Below, piece by piece: positions 46,391 through 54,209 of a stretch of DNA of 64,000 nt; the first letter of the stretch is position 1, and every line of letters starts with the position of its first letter. The translations under genes were made by a program, and so were the position numbers. The stretch covers positions 1,081,001-1,145,000 of the forward strand of contig NZ_CP020612.1 of assembly GCF_002105555.1 (NCBI RefSeq), in the 5' to 3' direction. Source of the stretch: Paracoccus contaminans (GTDB taxonomy: Bacteria; Pseudomonadota; Alphaproteobacteria; Rhodobacterales; Rhodobacteraceae). Under the pieces are notes generated by a model. The model was not told the origin of the DNA, did not search any database, and saw only the letters and a program-made list of their open reading frames with translations.

Positions 46391-46733
46391 CACCGTTGCC
46401 CCCCTTGCTGCCGCGCAGCCGGGCGAGCACGACCTCGATGAAGGCGGGGCCGAAGACGCCGACGAGATAGGCGGCGGAGCCCGCCGCACCCCCGGCCGGG
46501 ATTGCCTGGGATGGCAGGTCGAGCCAGGCGGTGATGACCGCCATCGACAGGCTGCCCATCCCGGCGGCGATCAGACCGCCCAGCAGGATGTGGCGCAGCG
46601 CATCGCGCAGGCGCATCCGGGTAGTGAGCGCGTTGGTTGCTCCGCCAAGCGCGCCCCAAGCGGCCAGGATGACGGCGGTGGACGTCGCGAGATCGCGCAG
46701 CACCGCGGCGACAAAGCCGGTTTCTTCGTTCAT
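46383..46733 (-). CDS. Phage holin-like membrane protein
   Basis: 116 residues, ATG at 46733 overlapping the DUF2460 stop by 4 bp. Three or four hydrophobic segments (about 14-32, 48-70, 82-105), with a short charged C-terminus (RLRGSKGGNGDA). It is directly upstream of the 44-aa protein and the lysozyme, as expected for the pore-forming holin. Confidence 0.75.
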   Translation of the reverse strand: MNEETGFVAAVLRDLATSTAVILAAWGALGGATNALTTRMRLRDALRHILLGGLIAAGMGSLSMAVITAWLDLPSQAIPAGGAAGSAAYLVGVFGPAFIEVVLARLRGSKGGNGDA

Positions 46734-47356
46734 CGCCGGATCTCCAGCAGCGGAATGGATGTGATCGACCCCAGCCGCTCGAGGTCGAGGGTGACGTCGA
46801 GCATGTCAGTGTCGAAGCGGACAGGAACGTCGAACTCGAAGCCTGCCGTGATTGCGACGCCCGCACCGGGGGCGGTGGTAAAAGTGACGCTGCCGGTGGT
46901 GGTGTTGACGCTCCAGCCGGTCATCTGCTCGACGCCGTTCAGGGCAAGACGGACGGTCCCTGCCACCGGCTTGGCAATAGCGCGGGTCCAGCTTTGCGCG
47001 CCGGAGGTATAACGCTTCAGCAAAGCGAAGGTGTTGACCGCACCATTGCCGGTACCGATAGGCTGATCGGTTGGTGCGACGGCCTGCGACGGCAGGCAGG
47101 ACTTGTAGTCCGCCCAGTCCTTGAAGCGGAAGCCATGCAGGCGGCCGTTCCTTGCCTCGAAGAAGGCGACGACTGCTGCCAGATCGTCGGCGCGGCGGAT
47201 GCCGTAGGCCACATCATAGCGGCGGCGCGAATTCGCCCAGCTGGCGTTGCGCTCCTCGTCACCGCTGGCCAGTTCGACCACTTGCGTGCGTCGTTCCGGC
47301 CCCCCGCGCGCTCCGCGGCTGATGTTGTCCGGAAACCGGACCTCGTGGAAGGCCAT
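46730..47356 (-). CDS. DUF2460 distal tail protein, GTA Orfg12-like
   Basis: 208 residues from the ATG at 47356, overlapping the tape-measure stop (TGATG). Family motifs: FHEVRFPDNISRGARGGPER at the start, ASWANSRRRYDVAYGIRRAD, ARNGRLHGFRFKDWADY and the C-terminal PVRFDTDMLDV. It forms the distal tail ring in GTAs. The gene after it is a holin, not DUF2163 as in GTAs. Confidence 0.9.
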   Translation of the reverse strand: MAFHEVRFPDNISRGARGGPERRTQVVELASGDEERNASWANSRRRYDVAYGIRRADDLAAVVAFFEARNGRLHGFRFKDWADYKSCLPSQAVAPTDQPIGTGNGAVNTFALLKRYTSGAQSWTRAIAKPVAGTVRLALNGVEQMTGWSVNTTTGSVTFTTAPGAGVAITAGFEFDVPVRFDTDMLDVTLDLERLGSITSIPLLEIRR

Positions 47357-49797
47357 CACATCCCCCTCCGGCCCAGCGACACGGCGCGGGCAATGTCGCT
47401 CGCGACCTGCGTCCGGGACTGGCGGAAGCTCTCGGCGTCGCGCGCGTTGATCGTGACGTTGACGGTGGAGGCGCCCGACTGGCCGTAACCGGCCGCCTCG
47501 CGCCGGGAGAGGACCCGCTCCCCGCGTTGCAGGATCGCGGGCACCTCATCGGGGCGAAGCCCGGCCCAGCCCCCGTTGTGCATGCGCGGGGCACCAACGA
47601 AGGCCATGGCCGGGACCACCCGGCCGGGACCGGGGGCGCCGACCATGCCGCCCGCATGCAGGATGTTGGCGAAGATGCCACCGGCGCCGCCCAGCGCGCC
47701 GGAAAGGGCATTGGCAATGGGGCCAAGGATAAAGCGGCGAGCTGCCAGCTTGGCCAGATCGGCGATCATCGACGTGATCAGATCCCGGAAATCGAGCTTC
47801 CCGGTCTTCACGAAGTCACCGATGGCGTTCTCCGCGCTTTGGAAGGCCCCGACCAGCGCGCTGCCAATATCCCCGCCGATGTCGCGCGCCTTCGCGGCAT
47901 AATCGGCAAGTGCGGCGGTGACGGCTTGCCAGCCTGTCAGGGCCTGCTCGGCTCCGTCGGCAGTGTCGGCCCCTGCTTGTCGCCCGGCCGCACCGGCGCG
48001 ACCCGCCGCTCCGCCGGTATCGTCCAGTTCTTCGCCCAGCGCCCCGGCCGCAGCGGCGGCATCCGACAGCGCAGTCTCAGCGTCGACCCCCGTGCCGGTC
48101 ACCGCATCCTTCAGCGCCTGCCAGCTGGCGAGCGGCCGACCGGCGGCATCGGCGAACATCCCCGCCGCTTCGCGATAGCCATCGGCCCGAGCGCGGGCAT
48201 CGTCGGCCATTGCGCCGAGGCCAAGATCAGGCGGCTCGAAGTAGGCCCGCGACAGCGCGGCCGAGAAGGCATCCGCCGCCGCCGCGCCCGCAGCGGTCGC
48301 GGCCCCCTCGAAGGGATTGCCGAGGCGGCCCAGTTCCACCGGGTCGAGGGTGCCGATCGTCACCCCGCCTTCGCCCGTCGCCCATTCTGGCAAGAGGGCG
48401 AGGGCCGCGTTCAGCGTCTCGATGAAGCTGTTGATGCGGGTGACGACCCCGTTCAGCATCGCCTCGATGCCCGAAATCAGCCCGTTCGCGGCCTGGAAGG
48501 CGAAGTCGCCGATGGCACCGGGCAGACTGCCCCAGATCGCCACCGCCGCGTCATAGGCCCCCTGGAAGATCGCCGCCGTCCGGTCGCCGAAGCTGACGAC
48601 ACCCGCGATGGTGCCTTCCAGCGCCGAGAGACCGGCCGCCTTCAGGCCCTCCCATCCGGCCGCCATTCGCGCCAGCACCGCGTCCAGCGACAGGCCGATG
48701 CGGGACCAGACCTCGCGGGCCAGATCGCCGAGCAGGCGGAATGCTTCGCCCACCCCGCCGACACGGGCCACCAGCTGCGAGAACTGATAGACGAGCTCGC
48801 CCGCACCGACGATCAGCGCCCCGATGCCGGTGCGGATCAGGGCGCCGCGCAGGAAGACCAAAGCCGTGGCGAGGCCGCGCACCGACAGGGCCGCCGCCGC
48901 CATGCCAGCCACCCAGCGCCCGGCCATGACGGCGGCGAAGGTCGTGGCATAGGTGGCCAGCCGCCCGAGGTTGTCGAAGAGCATCGTGATCGCCTGCCCG
49001 ATGGGCCCCGTGGCCCGTGCCATGTCGGCGAGCTTGGTCGCGATGGTCTCCAGCGCCGGGGCGACGGCCACGGTCAGGCGGTTCACGAGGCCGGTCCAGA
49101 TCAGGCTGAGCCGCGCGATTGCGTCGCCCGTCCGCTCGATCTGCGCCGCATCCGCCGCACTGACCGCCACCCCGAAATTCTGCACGTCGCGCGCGGCATC
49201 GCGCAAGGTGGCGCTGTCGATCCGCAGGAAGGCCAGCGCCGCCCGGTCGCCAAAGAGGTCGGAGGCCACGGCCGCCCGCTCCGCCTCAGGCACGAGGCGG
49301 TTCAGCGCGTCCTGGATCGCTACGATGCGCTGGTCGAGCGGCAGGGCCTGCAGTTCCGCCGCCGTCAGGTTCAGCCGCCGGAGCGCACCGACCGCCGCGC
49401 CCGAACCGCTGGCGGCCTCTGACAGCCGCGTGGTCAGCTTCTTCGTCGCCTGCTCGATCTCGCCCATCGAGACGCCCGCCAGTTCTCCGGCCCAGGTCAG
49501 GGTCTGGATGCTTTCGACCGTCGTTCGCATCGACTGCGCGAGCTTGGCCTGCGCGTCGATGTTGGCCAGCCCTGAACGAACCATCGCCACCCCGGCCGCC
49601 GCCGCCGCGGCCGTGACGGCCGCCAGCGCGATCCCGGCCCGGCGCGCGAAGCTCGCGAGGCGCGTGTTGGCGAGTTCCATTTCGGCAGAGAGACGGCCGA
49701 ACCCGCGCGAGCCTGCCTCGCCGATGCCTTCCAGTTCCGCGCGCACCTGGCGGCCGCCCACGGCGGCGAGCCGGACGGAGACGCGTTTTTCGGCCAT
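47356..49797 (-). CDS. Tail tape measure protein
   Basis: 813 residues, very rich in Ala and Gly, with an N-terminal coiled region (RLSAEMELANTRLASFARRA), hydrophobic segments (about 52-70 and 270-300), and a C-terminal tail with ISALVGAFQSAENAIGDFVK-like lambda-tape repeats. It is the longest gene of the tail before the hub, immediately after the tail chaperone. Its length sets tail length. It ends in overlap with DUF2460. Confidence 0.88.
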   Translation of the reverse strand: MAEKRVSVRLAAVGGRQVRAELEGIGEAGSRGFGRLSAEMELANTRLASFARRAGIALAAVTAAAAAAGVAMVRSGLANIDAQAKLAQSMRTTVESIQTLTWAGELAGVSMGEIEQATKKLTTRLSEAASGSGAAVGALRRLNLTAAELQALPLDQRIVAIQDALNRLVPEAERAAVASDLFGDRAALAFLRIDSATLRDAARDVQNFGVAVSAADAAQIERTGDAIARLSLIWTGLVNRLTVAVAPALETIATKLADMARATGPIGQAITMLFDNLGRLATYATTFAAVMAGRWVAGMAAAALSVRGLATALVFLRGALIRTGIGALIVGAGELVYQFSQLVARVGGVGEAFRLLGDLAREVWSRIGLSLDAVLARMAAGWEGLKAAGLSALEGTIAGVVSFGDRTAAIFQGAYDAAVAIWGSLPGAIGDFAFQAANGLISGIEAMLNGVVTRINSFIETLNAALALLPEWATGEGGVTIGTLDPVELGRLGNPFEGAATAAGAAAADAFSAALSRAYFEPPDLGLGAMADDARARADGYREAAGMFADAAGRPLASWQALKDAVTGTGVDAETALSDAAAAAGALGEELDDTGGAAGRAGAAGRQAGADTADGAEQALTGWQAVTAALADYAAKARDIGGDIGSALVGAFQSAENAIGDFVKTGKLDFRDLITSMIADLAKLAARRFILGPIANALSGALGGAGGIFANILHAGGMVGAPGPGRVVPAMAFVGAPRMHNGGWAGLRPDEVPAILQRGERVLSRREAAGYGQSGASTVNVTINARDAESFRQSRTQVASDIARAVSLGRRGM

Positions 49798-49824
49798 GGG
49801 ATCGGGGCTCCGGTTGGAATGGGA

Positions 49825-50489
49825 TCAGTCGCGGTTCGCTGCGATCTGTTCGTTGACGCGGCGCACCATCACCGCCTCGAGGGCGGGCAGAAGTTCGGCG
49901 ATAGCAGGCGGGGAGATGCCGAGGGCCGCGCCCAAGGCCAGCGCCGCGCCCATGTCCCAGCCGATCACCGCGCCGGAGATGACGCGCATCTGGCCACCAA
50001 GGCGCTGCGCCAGGTCCCAGACCTGCGCACCCTCCAGCGTCAGCGGCCGGTTCAGCCGTGCGGGGCAGTCAGGACAGGTTGTTCCGCAGGCCGCGCAGTA
50101 GCCCTCGCCCCCACCGAAGGACCAGTCGGCAAGGGCGCAGAGGCGTTTTTTTCCGCGTCCAACAGGAGGGCCTTGGCGACGTACAGGGTCTGGAACGCCT
50201 CGAAGGCGGGCCAGATGTCGAGGAACGCGTCGATAGCCTCGGGGCTCGGATCGATGGGATTGCCGTTCGCATCCCCGATCCCCTCCCACGCGAGGATGGC
50301 CCGCCGCGCCAGCGCCTTGGCCATGGCGAGCGCGGCCTCCTCGGTCGCCGCCCCTTCGGCCAGGTCGGCAATCGCAGGATCGCCCCTCGCCGAAACCATC
50401 AGCGCGGTAGTGAGCGGGCGGAGCCGGACACGCACGCCGGGGATGAGGTCGCACCATTGCGGCGCGTTCGAAAGGTCGAGGGTCAGCAT
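49825..50489 (-). CDS. Tail assembly chaperone, two products via -1 frameshift (G/GT-like)
   Basis: From the ATG at 50489 the zero frame gives a 145-residue protein ending at 50052 (MLTLDLSNAPQW, then ...AKALLLDAEKNASAPLP). At 50145-50151 (minus strand) the bases A-AAA-AAC form a canonical slippery heptamer in the zero frame. A -1 slip there leads into another open frame (KKRLCALADWSFGGGEGYC...) that runs to 49825, with CAACGTTCPDC and a helical end (ELLPALEAVMVRRVN). This arrangement between tail tube and tape measure matches lambda G/GT. Both products would bind the tape measure during assembly. Confidence 0.8.
50145..50151 (-). promoter_or_regulatory. Programmed -1 ribosomal frameshift slippery site A-AAA-AAC
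   Basis: Seven A residues followed by C on the minus strand; reading GAA-AAA-AAC in the zero frame gives X-XXY-YYZ with X=Y=A and Z=C, the most efficient bacterial class. The -1 frame beyond it is open for about 106 codons and lacks its own plausible start. Confidence 0.8.
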
Positions 50490-50500
50490 GACGGGCCTTC

Positions 50501-51439
50501 TCAATAGGTTGCGACGGTGTTGACGAGGACGGCAGTGCACATTCGGGCGGGGCTGGTGGCCTTGGCCGCCTGCCAGTCGAAAGTGGCCTGGATGCCCTGC
50601 GGACCCGGGATCTCGATCCGGGGGCGCGGCAGGTAGACGGCATGGGCGGTGAAGGTGAAGCTGGCGTTGGCGCCGAGGCTCCAGGCGAAGACCAGCTCGC
50701 AGGGCGTGCCGTCGATGGCCTGCGTGATCAGGGCGGTGTCGGCAAAGCGGACCTCCACCCGGCCGGTCAGCGCGGCCATACCGGGGTCGGCGCCCTCGAT
50801 GCGACCGTCCGATCGGATGGTCTCGATCCGGTCAAGGCCGTTGGAATAGGTCACCTCGGCCGAGATGACGTTGCCGAGGGGCGAGCCGTTGCGCGTGATC
50901 GCCCCGTTGAAATGCCCGAACCGCTGCAGCGAAAGCGAGGTGTGCGTGCCAGCGGCCGTGGTTGCCGCGACGCTTTCTCCCTGCGCCACCAGCCGCGCCG
51001 TCGCGGTCAGCAGACCCGACCGCGCCATTTGCCACGACAGCTGGTCGCAGACGCAACCGGTGTACATCGCATAGCGCGGCACCTCCGGCATCGCCGTCTC
51101 GATGGCCATGCTCGGCAGCGTCCAGTTGCCCGACTGGAAGGTGTGGGTCTTGGGCGTCGTGCCGGTGGTCGTAGGCTGACCGAAGGCCGCCTTCAGCCAG
51201 AGGCCGAAGTTCTCGACGTCGATCGGCACCACGACATCACCATCGGCGGTGACCACGTCCTTGATCGGGGCCAACGGGTCGCGTCCCTGGCCCAGCAGTT
51301 CCGAGGCGATCAGCGGCTGTTCGGAGCCGAGCGTGGTGCTGGCGAACGGCACCGTGCGATAGCCCGTGGCGGGCGCGGTGCCGTAGACGGATTCGAACGC
51401 AAGCGCCATCTGCGCCCGCGCCCCATGGGCTCGTGCCAT
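50501..51439 (-). CDS. Major tail tube protein
   Basis: 312 residues, beta-rich, with no signal peptide. Motifs: GARAQMALAFESVYGTAPA at the start, GDVVVPIDVENFGLWLKAAF and the C-terminal IEIPGPQGIQATFDWQAAKA. The gene sits between the tail-terminator-like gene and the chaperone with the frameshift, the standard place for the tail tube. The Gly/Thr-rich centre is typical for such proteins in Rhodobacterales phages. Confidence 0.8.
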   Translation of the reverse strand: MARAHGARAQMALAFESVYGTAPATGYRTVPFASTTLGSEQPLIASELLGQGRDPLAPIKDVVTADGDVVVPIDVENFGLWLKAAFGQPTTTGTTPKTHTFQSGNWTLPSMAIETAMPEVPRYAMYTGCVCDQLSWQMARSGLLTATARLVAQGESVAATTAAGTHTSLSLQRFGHFNGAITRNGSPLGNVISAEVTYSNGLDRIETIRSDGRIEGADPGMAALTGRVEVRFADTALITQAIDGTPCELVFAWSLGANASFTFTAHAVYLPRPRIEIPGPQGIQATFDWQAAKATSPARMCTAVLVNTVATY

Positions 51440-51463
51440 TGTGTTCTCCTATCGTGAGAGGGG

Positions 51464-51883
51464 TCAGGCCAGTGGATCGGCCGTGGAATAGTGCAGGATG
51501 ACCGGGATCACCGCTGCCTTCAGGCTGGCGGCACCCTCGACGGGCAGATCGACCGGGCGAGGCGCTTCCGCCTCCACCCAATCGCATAGCCCGCCCAGCG
51601 TGCGGTCGGCGGCAATCGCCGCGCCGACACTGGCGCAGAGCGTGTCGAAAGCGGCATCACGGGCGGCACCCTGAACGACCGCCTCGATCTCGGCCTGGTG
51701 CTGATAGTGATAGCGGAGCGGCGACAGCGTGACCTCGGGCACCCCCGGCTCGCCGTCGCGAAGGATCAGGATGCCCGCAGAGGGCACGCGCTCTGGCAGC
51801 ACGTCGCCGCGCAGGGCGGTGGCGGGCAACGCCGAGAGCCGCGCGTGCAGCGCAGCGAGGATGGTTTCGCGGGGGGTGGGCAT
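51464..51883 (-). CDS. Tail terminator/completion-like protein
   Basis: 139 residues from the ATG at 51883. Small mixed alpha/beta protein (RETILAALHARLSALP, then YHYQHQAEIEAVVQGAAR). Families in this position, just before the tail tube, are tail terminators (lambda gpU-like) and are sometimes mislabelled as acyl-CoA transferases in databases. A promoterless 71-bp gap separates it from the divergent abortive-infection-like gene, which was inserted upstream. Confidence 0.6.
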   Translation of the reverse strand: MPTPRETILAALHARLSALPATALRGDVLPERVPSAGILILRDGEPGVPEVTLSPLRYHYQHQAEIEAVVQGAARDAAFDTLCASVGAAIAADRTLGGLCDWVEAEAPRPVDLPVEGAASLKAAVIPVILHYSTADPLA

Positions 51884-51954
51884 AAACGGTCTCTTGCGCG
51901 TATCTTGTGACTCTACACTTCGACTGATGTGGTGCTGACCCCAAGGAGATAGAT

Positions 51955-52833
51955 TTGAACGAAAAAGTTGCTGACAAAAAACGAGCCCCGGCTTCAATAA
52001 GTTGGAAGTTTCTTTTCTCTCTGATTGCGCTTGCAGCGATTGCGCTTCTTTTTGTTGTGAGCGTTTTCTATCATGGCGCGAGTAATGTTGAGACCTTCAA
52101 ATCGCTTGGCCCCTGGGGAGACTTCGCTGCAGGATTGCTCAATCCTGTCCTGACTTTTCTTTCCTTTATTGGTGTGCTCGTAACGATCGTACTGCAAAGA
52201 ATAGAGTTGTCAGAATCGCGACTAGAGCTTGAGCGATCCGCCGACGCGTTGGAAGCGCAAATTCGCTCCATTAATCTGCAGAGCTTTGAAAGCACGTTCT
52301 TTCAAATGTTGTCTGTTCACAATTCAATTGTGAACTCTATAGACCTTGTTTCATCCGAAACATCAGTGACCACAAATGGGCGCGATTGCTTCAGAGTATT
52401 CTACACTCGCCTAACAAAAATCTATCGCGACAATGAAAAGAAGGGGCAGCCAAAGCACGGCCCCTCCAAGATATTGGATGTTTCATACAGGGTATTTTGG
52501 AAGGACAGCCAACTGGAGCTAGGGCACTACTTTCGCTTCCTCTACAACTTCTTTCGACTTATTGATGAAAGTGCAGAGGCGCGTCCTTACCATGCAAAAC
52601 TGATCAGGTCCCAGCTATCGGATCAGGAACTCCTGATCTTGTTTTACAACTGCACCTCCGACCAAGGAAAGAACTTCCGCAAATATGCGGTAAAGTATGA
52701 GATCTTCGACAATCTGCCGACTGTCAGGCTTTTACACCCTACTCATGCTGACCTGATTGATCGCGCTGCATTCGGTCAAAATCCAATGTTGACGGGTCGC
52801 GATGTTCGGATGCCAAATCAGGAACGAGGTTAA
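51955..52833 (+). CDS. Putative phage abortive infection protein (PutAbiC-like), prophage cargo
   Basis: 292 residues with a TTG start at 51955, selected because AAGGAG lies 6 bp upstream. Two membrane helices (about 18-39 and 59-83: LLNPVLTFLSFIGVLVTIVL) are followed by a coiled coil (ELSESRLELERSADALEAQI). The pattern GDFAAGLLNPVLTFLSF with ensuing NLQSFESTFFQML is characteristic of the PutAbiC family. It lies on the strand opposite to all late genes and its composition is clearly more AT-rich than its neighbours. Likely a lysogenic-conversion gene protecting the host from other phages. Confidence 0.8.
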   Translation: MNEKVADKKRAPASISWKFLFSLIALAAIALLFVVSVFYHGASNVETFKSLGPWGDFAAGLLNPVLTFLSFIGVLVTIVLQRIELSESRLELERSADALEAQIRSINLQSFESTFFQMLSVHNSIVNSIDLVSSETSVTTNGRDCFRVFYTRLTKIYRDNEKKGQPKHGPSKILDVSYRVFWKDSQLELGHYFRFLYNFFRLIDESAEARPYHAKLIRSQLSDQELLILFYNCTSDQGKNFRKYAVKYEIFDNLPTVRLLHPTHADLIDRAAFGQNPMLTGRDVRMPNQERG

Positions 52834-52856
52834 GAAATCAGAGCGAATTAGGTTCG

Positions 52857-53486
52857 CTAATTTAGCCACCCCGCCACGATCAACCCCGGCACGGCGTCAT
52901 GCGCCCGAGCTGCATCCCGCGCCAGGTCCAGCCGCTTCGGCAGCTTGACCTGCGGCACCAGCAGGAAGATCGGCGCGGTGACGAGGCCCCGGCCGGTCTT
53001 CGACCGTGACGCCACGGCACGGCCCTTCGTGTTCAGCCGCCCCTCGGCCACCAGCAGGCTCGGTCCCCGACTGCGATAAATGAACCGCAAGCGCAGGCCG
53101 GTCCGGCGTTCCCATTCGCCCGGGGTGATCCGGCCGCCGCGCAGGGACTTGCCTGCGGCGGGTGTGGGGATCGCGAGCCAGAACCCATTTTTCGAGCGGA
53201 TCAGCGGGCCGGTGTCGTGCGCGCCGACGATGACCGGGGCGTTGGACCAGACCACGGCCGCCGCGTTCAGGCTGGGCGTCGCTTTGGGGAACTGCTCCGA
53301 CCGGATTGTGCGGGCGAGCCGGGGCCCGAGGCCCGCGCCGGTGATCTGCAGCCGCCACGCCGCCTTCAGCCCTGTCCCGGCCTCGCGGATCGCGGCCGAC
53401 ACCGCCCGCTCGCCCGCCGCAACCTCGGCCGCCATCATCGCGACGATGTCGGGATCGATGTCGAGCTTGAGCTTCATCGCGGTCAC
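52857..53486 (-). CDS. DUF6441 family phage protein
   Basis: 209 residues if the GTG at 53486 is used (GTGA overlap with the preceding gene); an ATG at 53477 is an alternative. Sequence KLKLDIDPDIVAMMAAEVAA, then NGFWLAIPTPAAGKSLRGG and GRGLVTAPIFLLVPQVKLPK. This resembles DUF6441 minor tail or head-tail proteins (HK97 gp10-like position). It lies between the head-tail attachment gene and the tail terminator. The exact role is not established. Confidence 0.65.
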   Translation of the reverse strand: MTAMKLKLDIDPDIVAMMAAEVAAGERAVSAAIREAGTGLKAAWRLQITGAGLGPRLARTIRSEQFPKATPSLNAAAVVWSNAPVIVGAHDTGPLIRSKNGFWLAIPTPAAGKSLRGGRITPGEWERRTGLRLRFIYRSRGPSLLVAEGRLNTKGRAVASRSKTGRGLVTAPIFLLVPQVKLPKRLDLARDAARAHDAVPGLIVAGWLN

Positions 53487-53794
53487 GCTGGCCTCAGATC
53501 GACGGTCCAGACCAGCCGCTCACGGTCGCGGACGGGCTCGCCCTGGATCAGGAAGGCGTCGCCGTCGAACTCGATGCGGTCGCCGGGGCGGGGGGCTGGA
53601 ACTTCGGCCACCCGCAGGTCGATCCGGGTGGTTTCGGACCAGAGCCGGGCATCGCCAAAGTCGGTGACCGCATCGGCACGCCGGGCGACGATGCGCACAA
53701 GGACCGGCGCGCCGCCGTCGGCGATGTAGACCGCGTCCCGCCCGATGTTCGGATCGGCGAAGAGCGCGCCGACGGCGGCAGCGAAGGCGCTCAT
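53483..53794 (-). CDS. Head-tail attachment protein (gpFII-like)
   Basis: 103 residues, ATG at 53794 overlapping the DUF2190 stop. A small beta-barrel type protein (DAVYIADGGAPVLVRIVARR, then GDRIEFDGDAFLIQGEPVRD) typical of lambda FII/Gifsy-2-like proteins, which join the filled head to the tail. It is in the expected position after the decoration protein. The head-only island has no equivalent. Confidence 0.7.
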   Translation of the reverse strand: MSAFAAAVGALFADPNIGRDAVYIADGGAPVLVRIVARRADAVTDFGDARLWSETTRIDLRVAEVPAPRPGDRIEFDGDAFLIQGEPVRDRERLVWTVDLRPA

Positions 53795-54129
53795 CAGAAC
53801 GCCCCGTTCAAGCGCACCCGGCCGATCACATCGCCCGAGCCACCCGCTACCGCCTCGGTCGCCACGCCGATCAGCGTGTTCGAGGTGGTGACCTTGGTGG
53901 TCTGACGGGCGGTGTTGTCCCAGTAGATGCGGTCGCCGACGGCCCAAGCCTGCGAGCCGAGCTTCTTCAGCTCGTAGACGCCGACGAGCGCGGCTTCGAC
54001 ACCTTCGCCGAGGGCGGCGGTGCCGGAGGCCACGCCGAAGATGGAGCCGACGAGCAGACCATCGCCGGAGGTGACGGCATAGGGCGCGGTCAGGGTGACG
54101 GTGTTGCCGGGCTGGACGTAGGTTTTCAT
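53794..54129 (-). CDS. DUF2190 family head decoration/capsid cement-like protein
   Basis: 111 residues, ATG at 54129. Sequence MKTYVQPGNTVTLTAPYAVT, DRIYWDNTA and IGVATEA. It is homologous to 18023-18367 in the head-only island, with the same core motif order. It lies directly after the capsid gene and before gpFII-like. Confidence 0.8.
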   Translation of the reverse strand: MKTYVQPGNTVTLTAPYAVTSGDGLLVGSIFGVASGTAALGEGVEAALVGVYELKKLGSQAWAVGDRIYWDNTARQTTKVTTSNTLIGVATEAVAGGSGDVIGRVRLNGAF

Positions 54130-54209
54130 GGGGGTGATCCTCGTGGAAAGACGAAGGGCGGCCCGTCAGGACCGCCCGCGTGTCAGGGTTCAGCATGTCG
54201 GGGTGCGGG

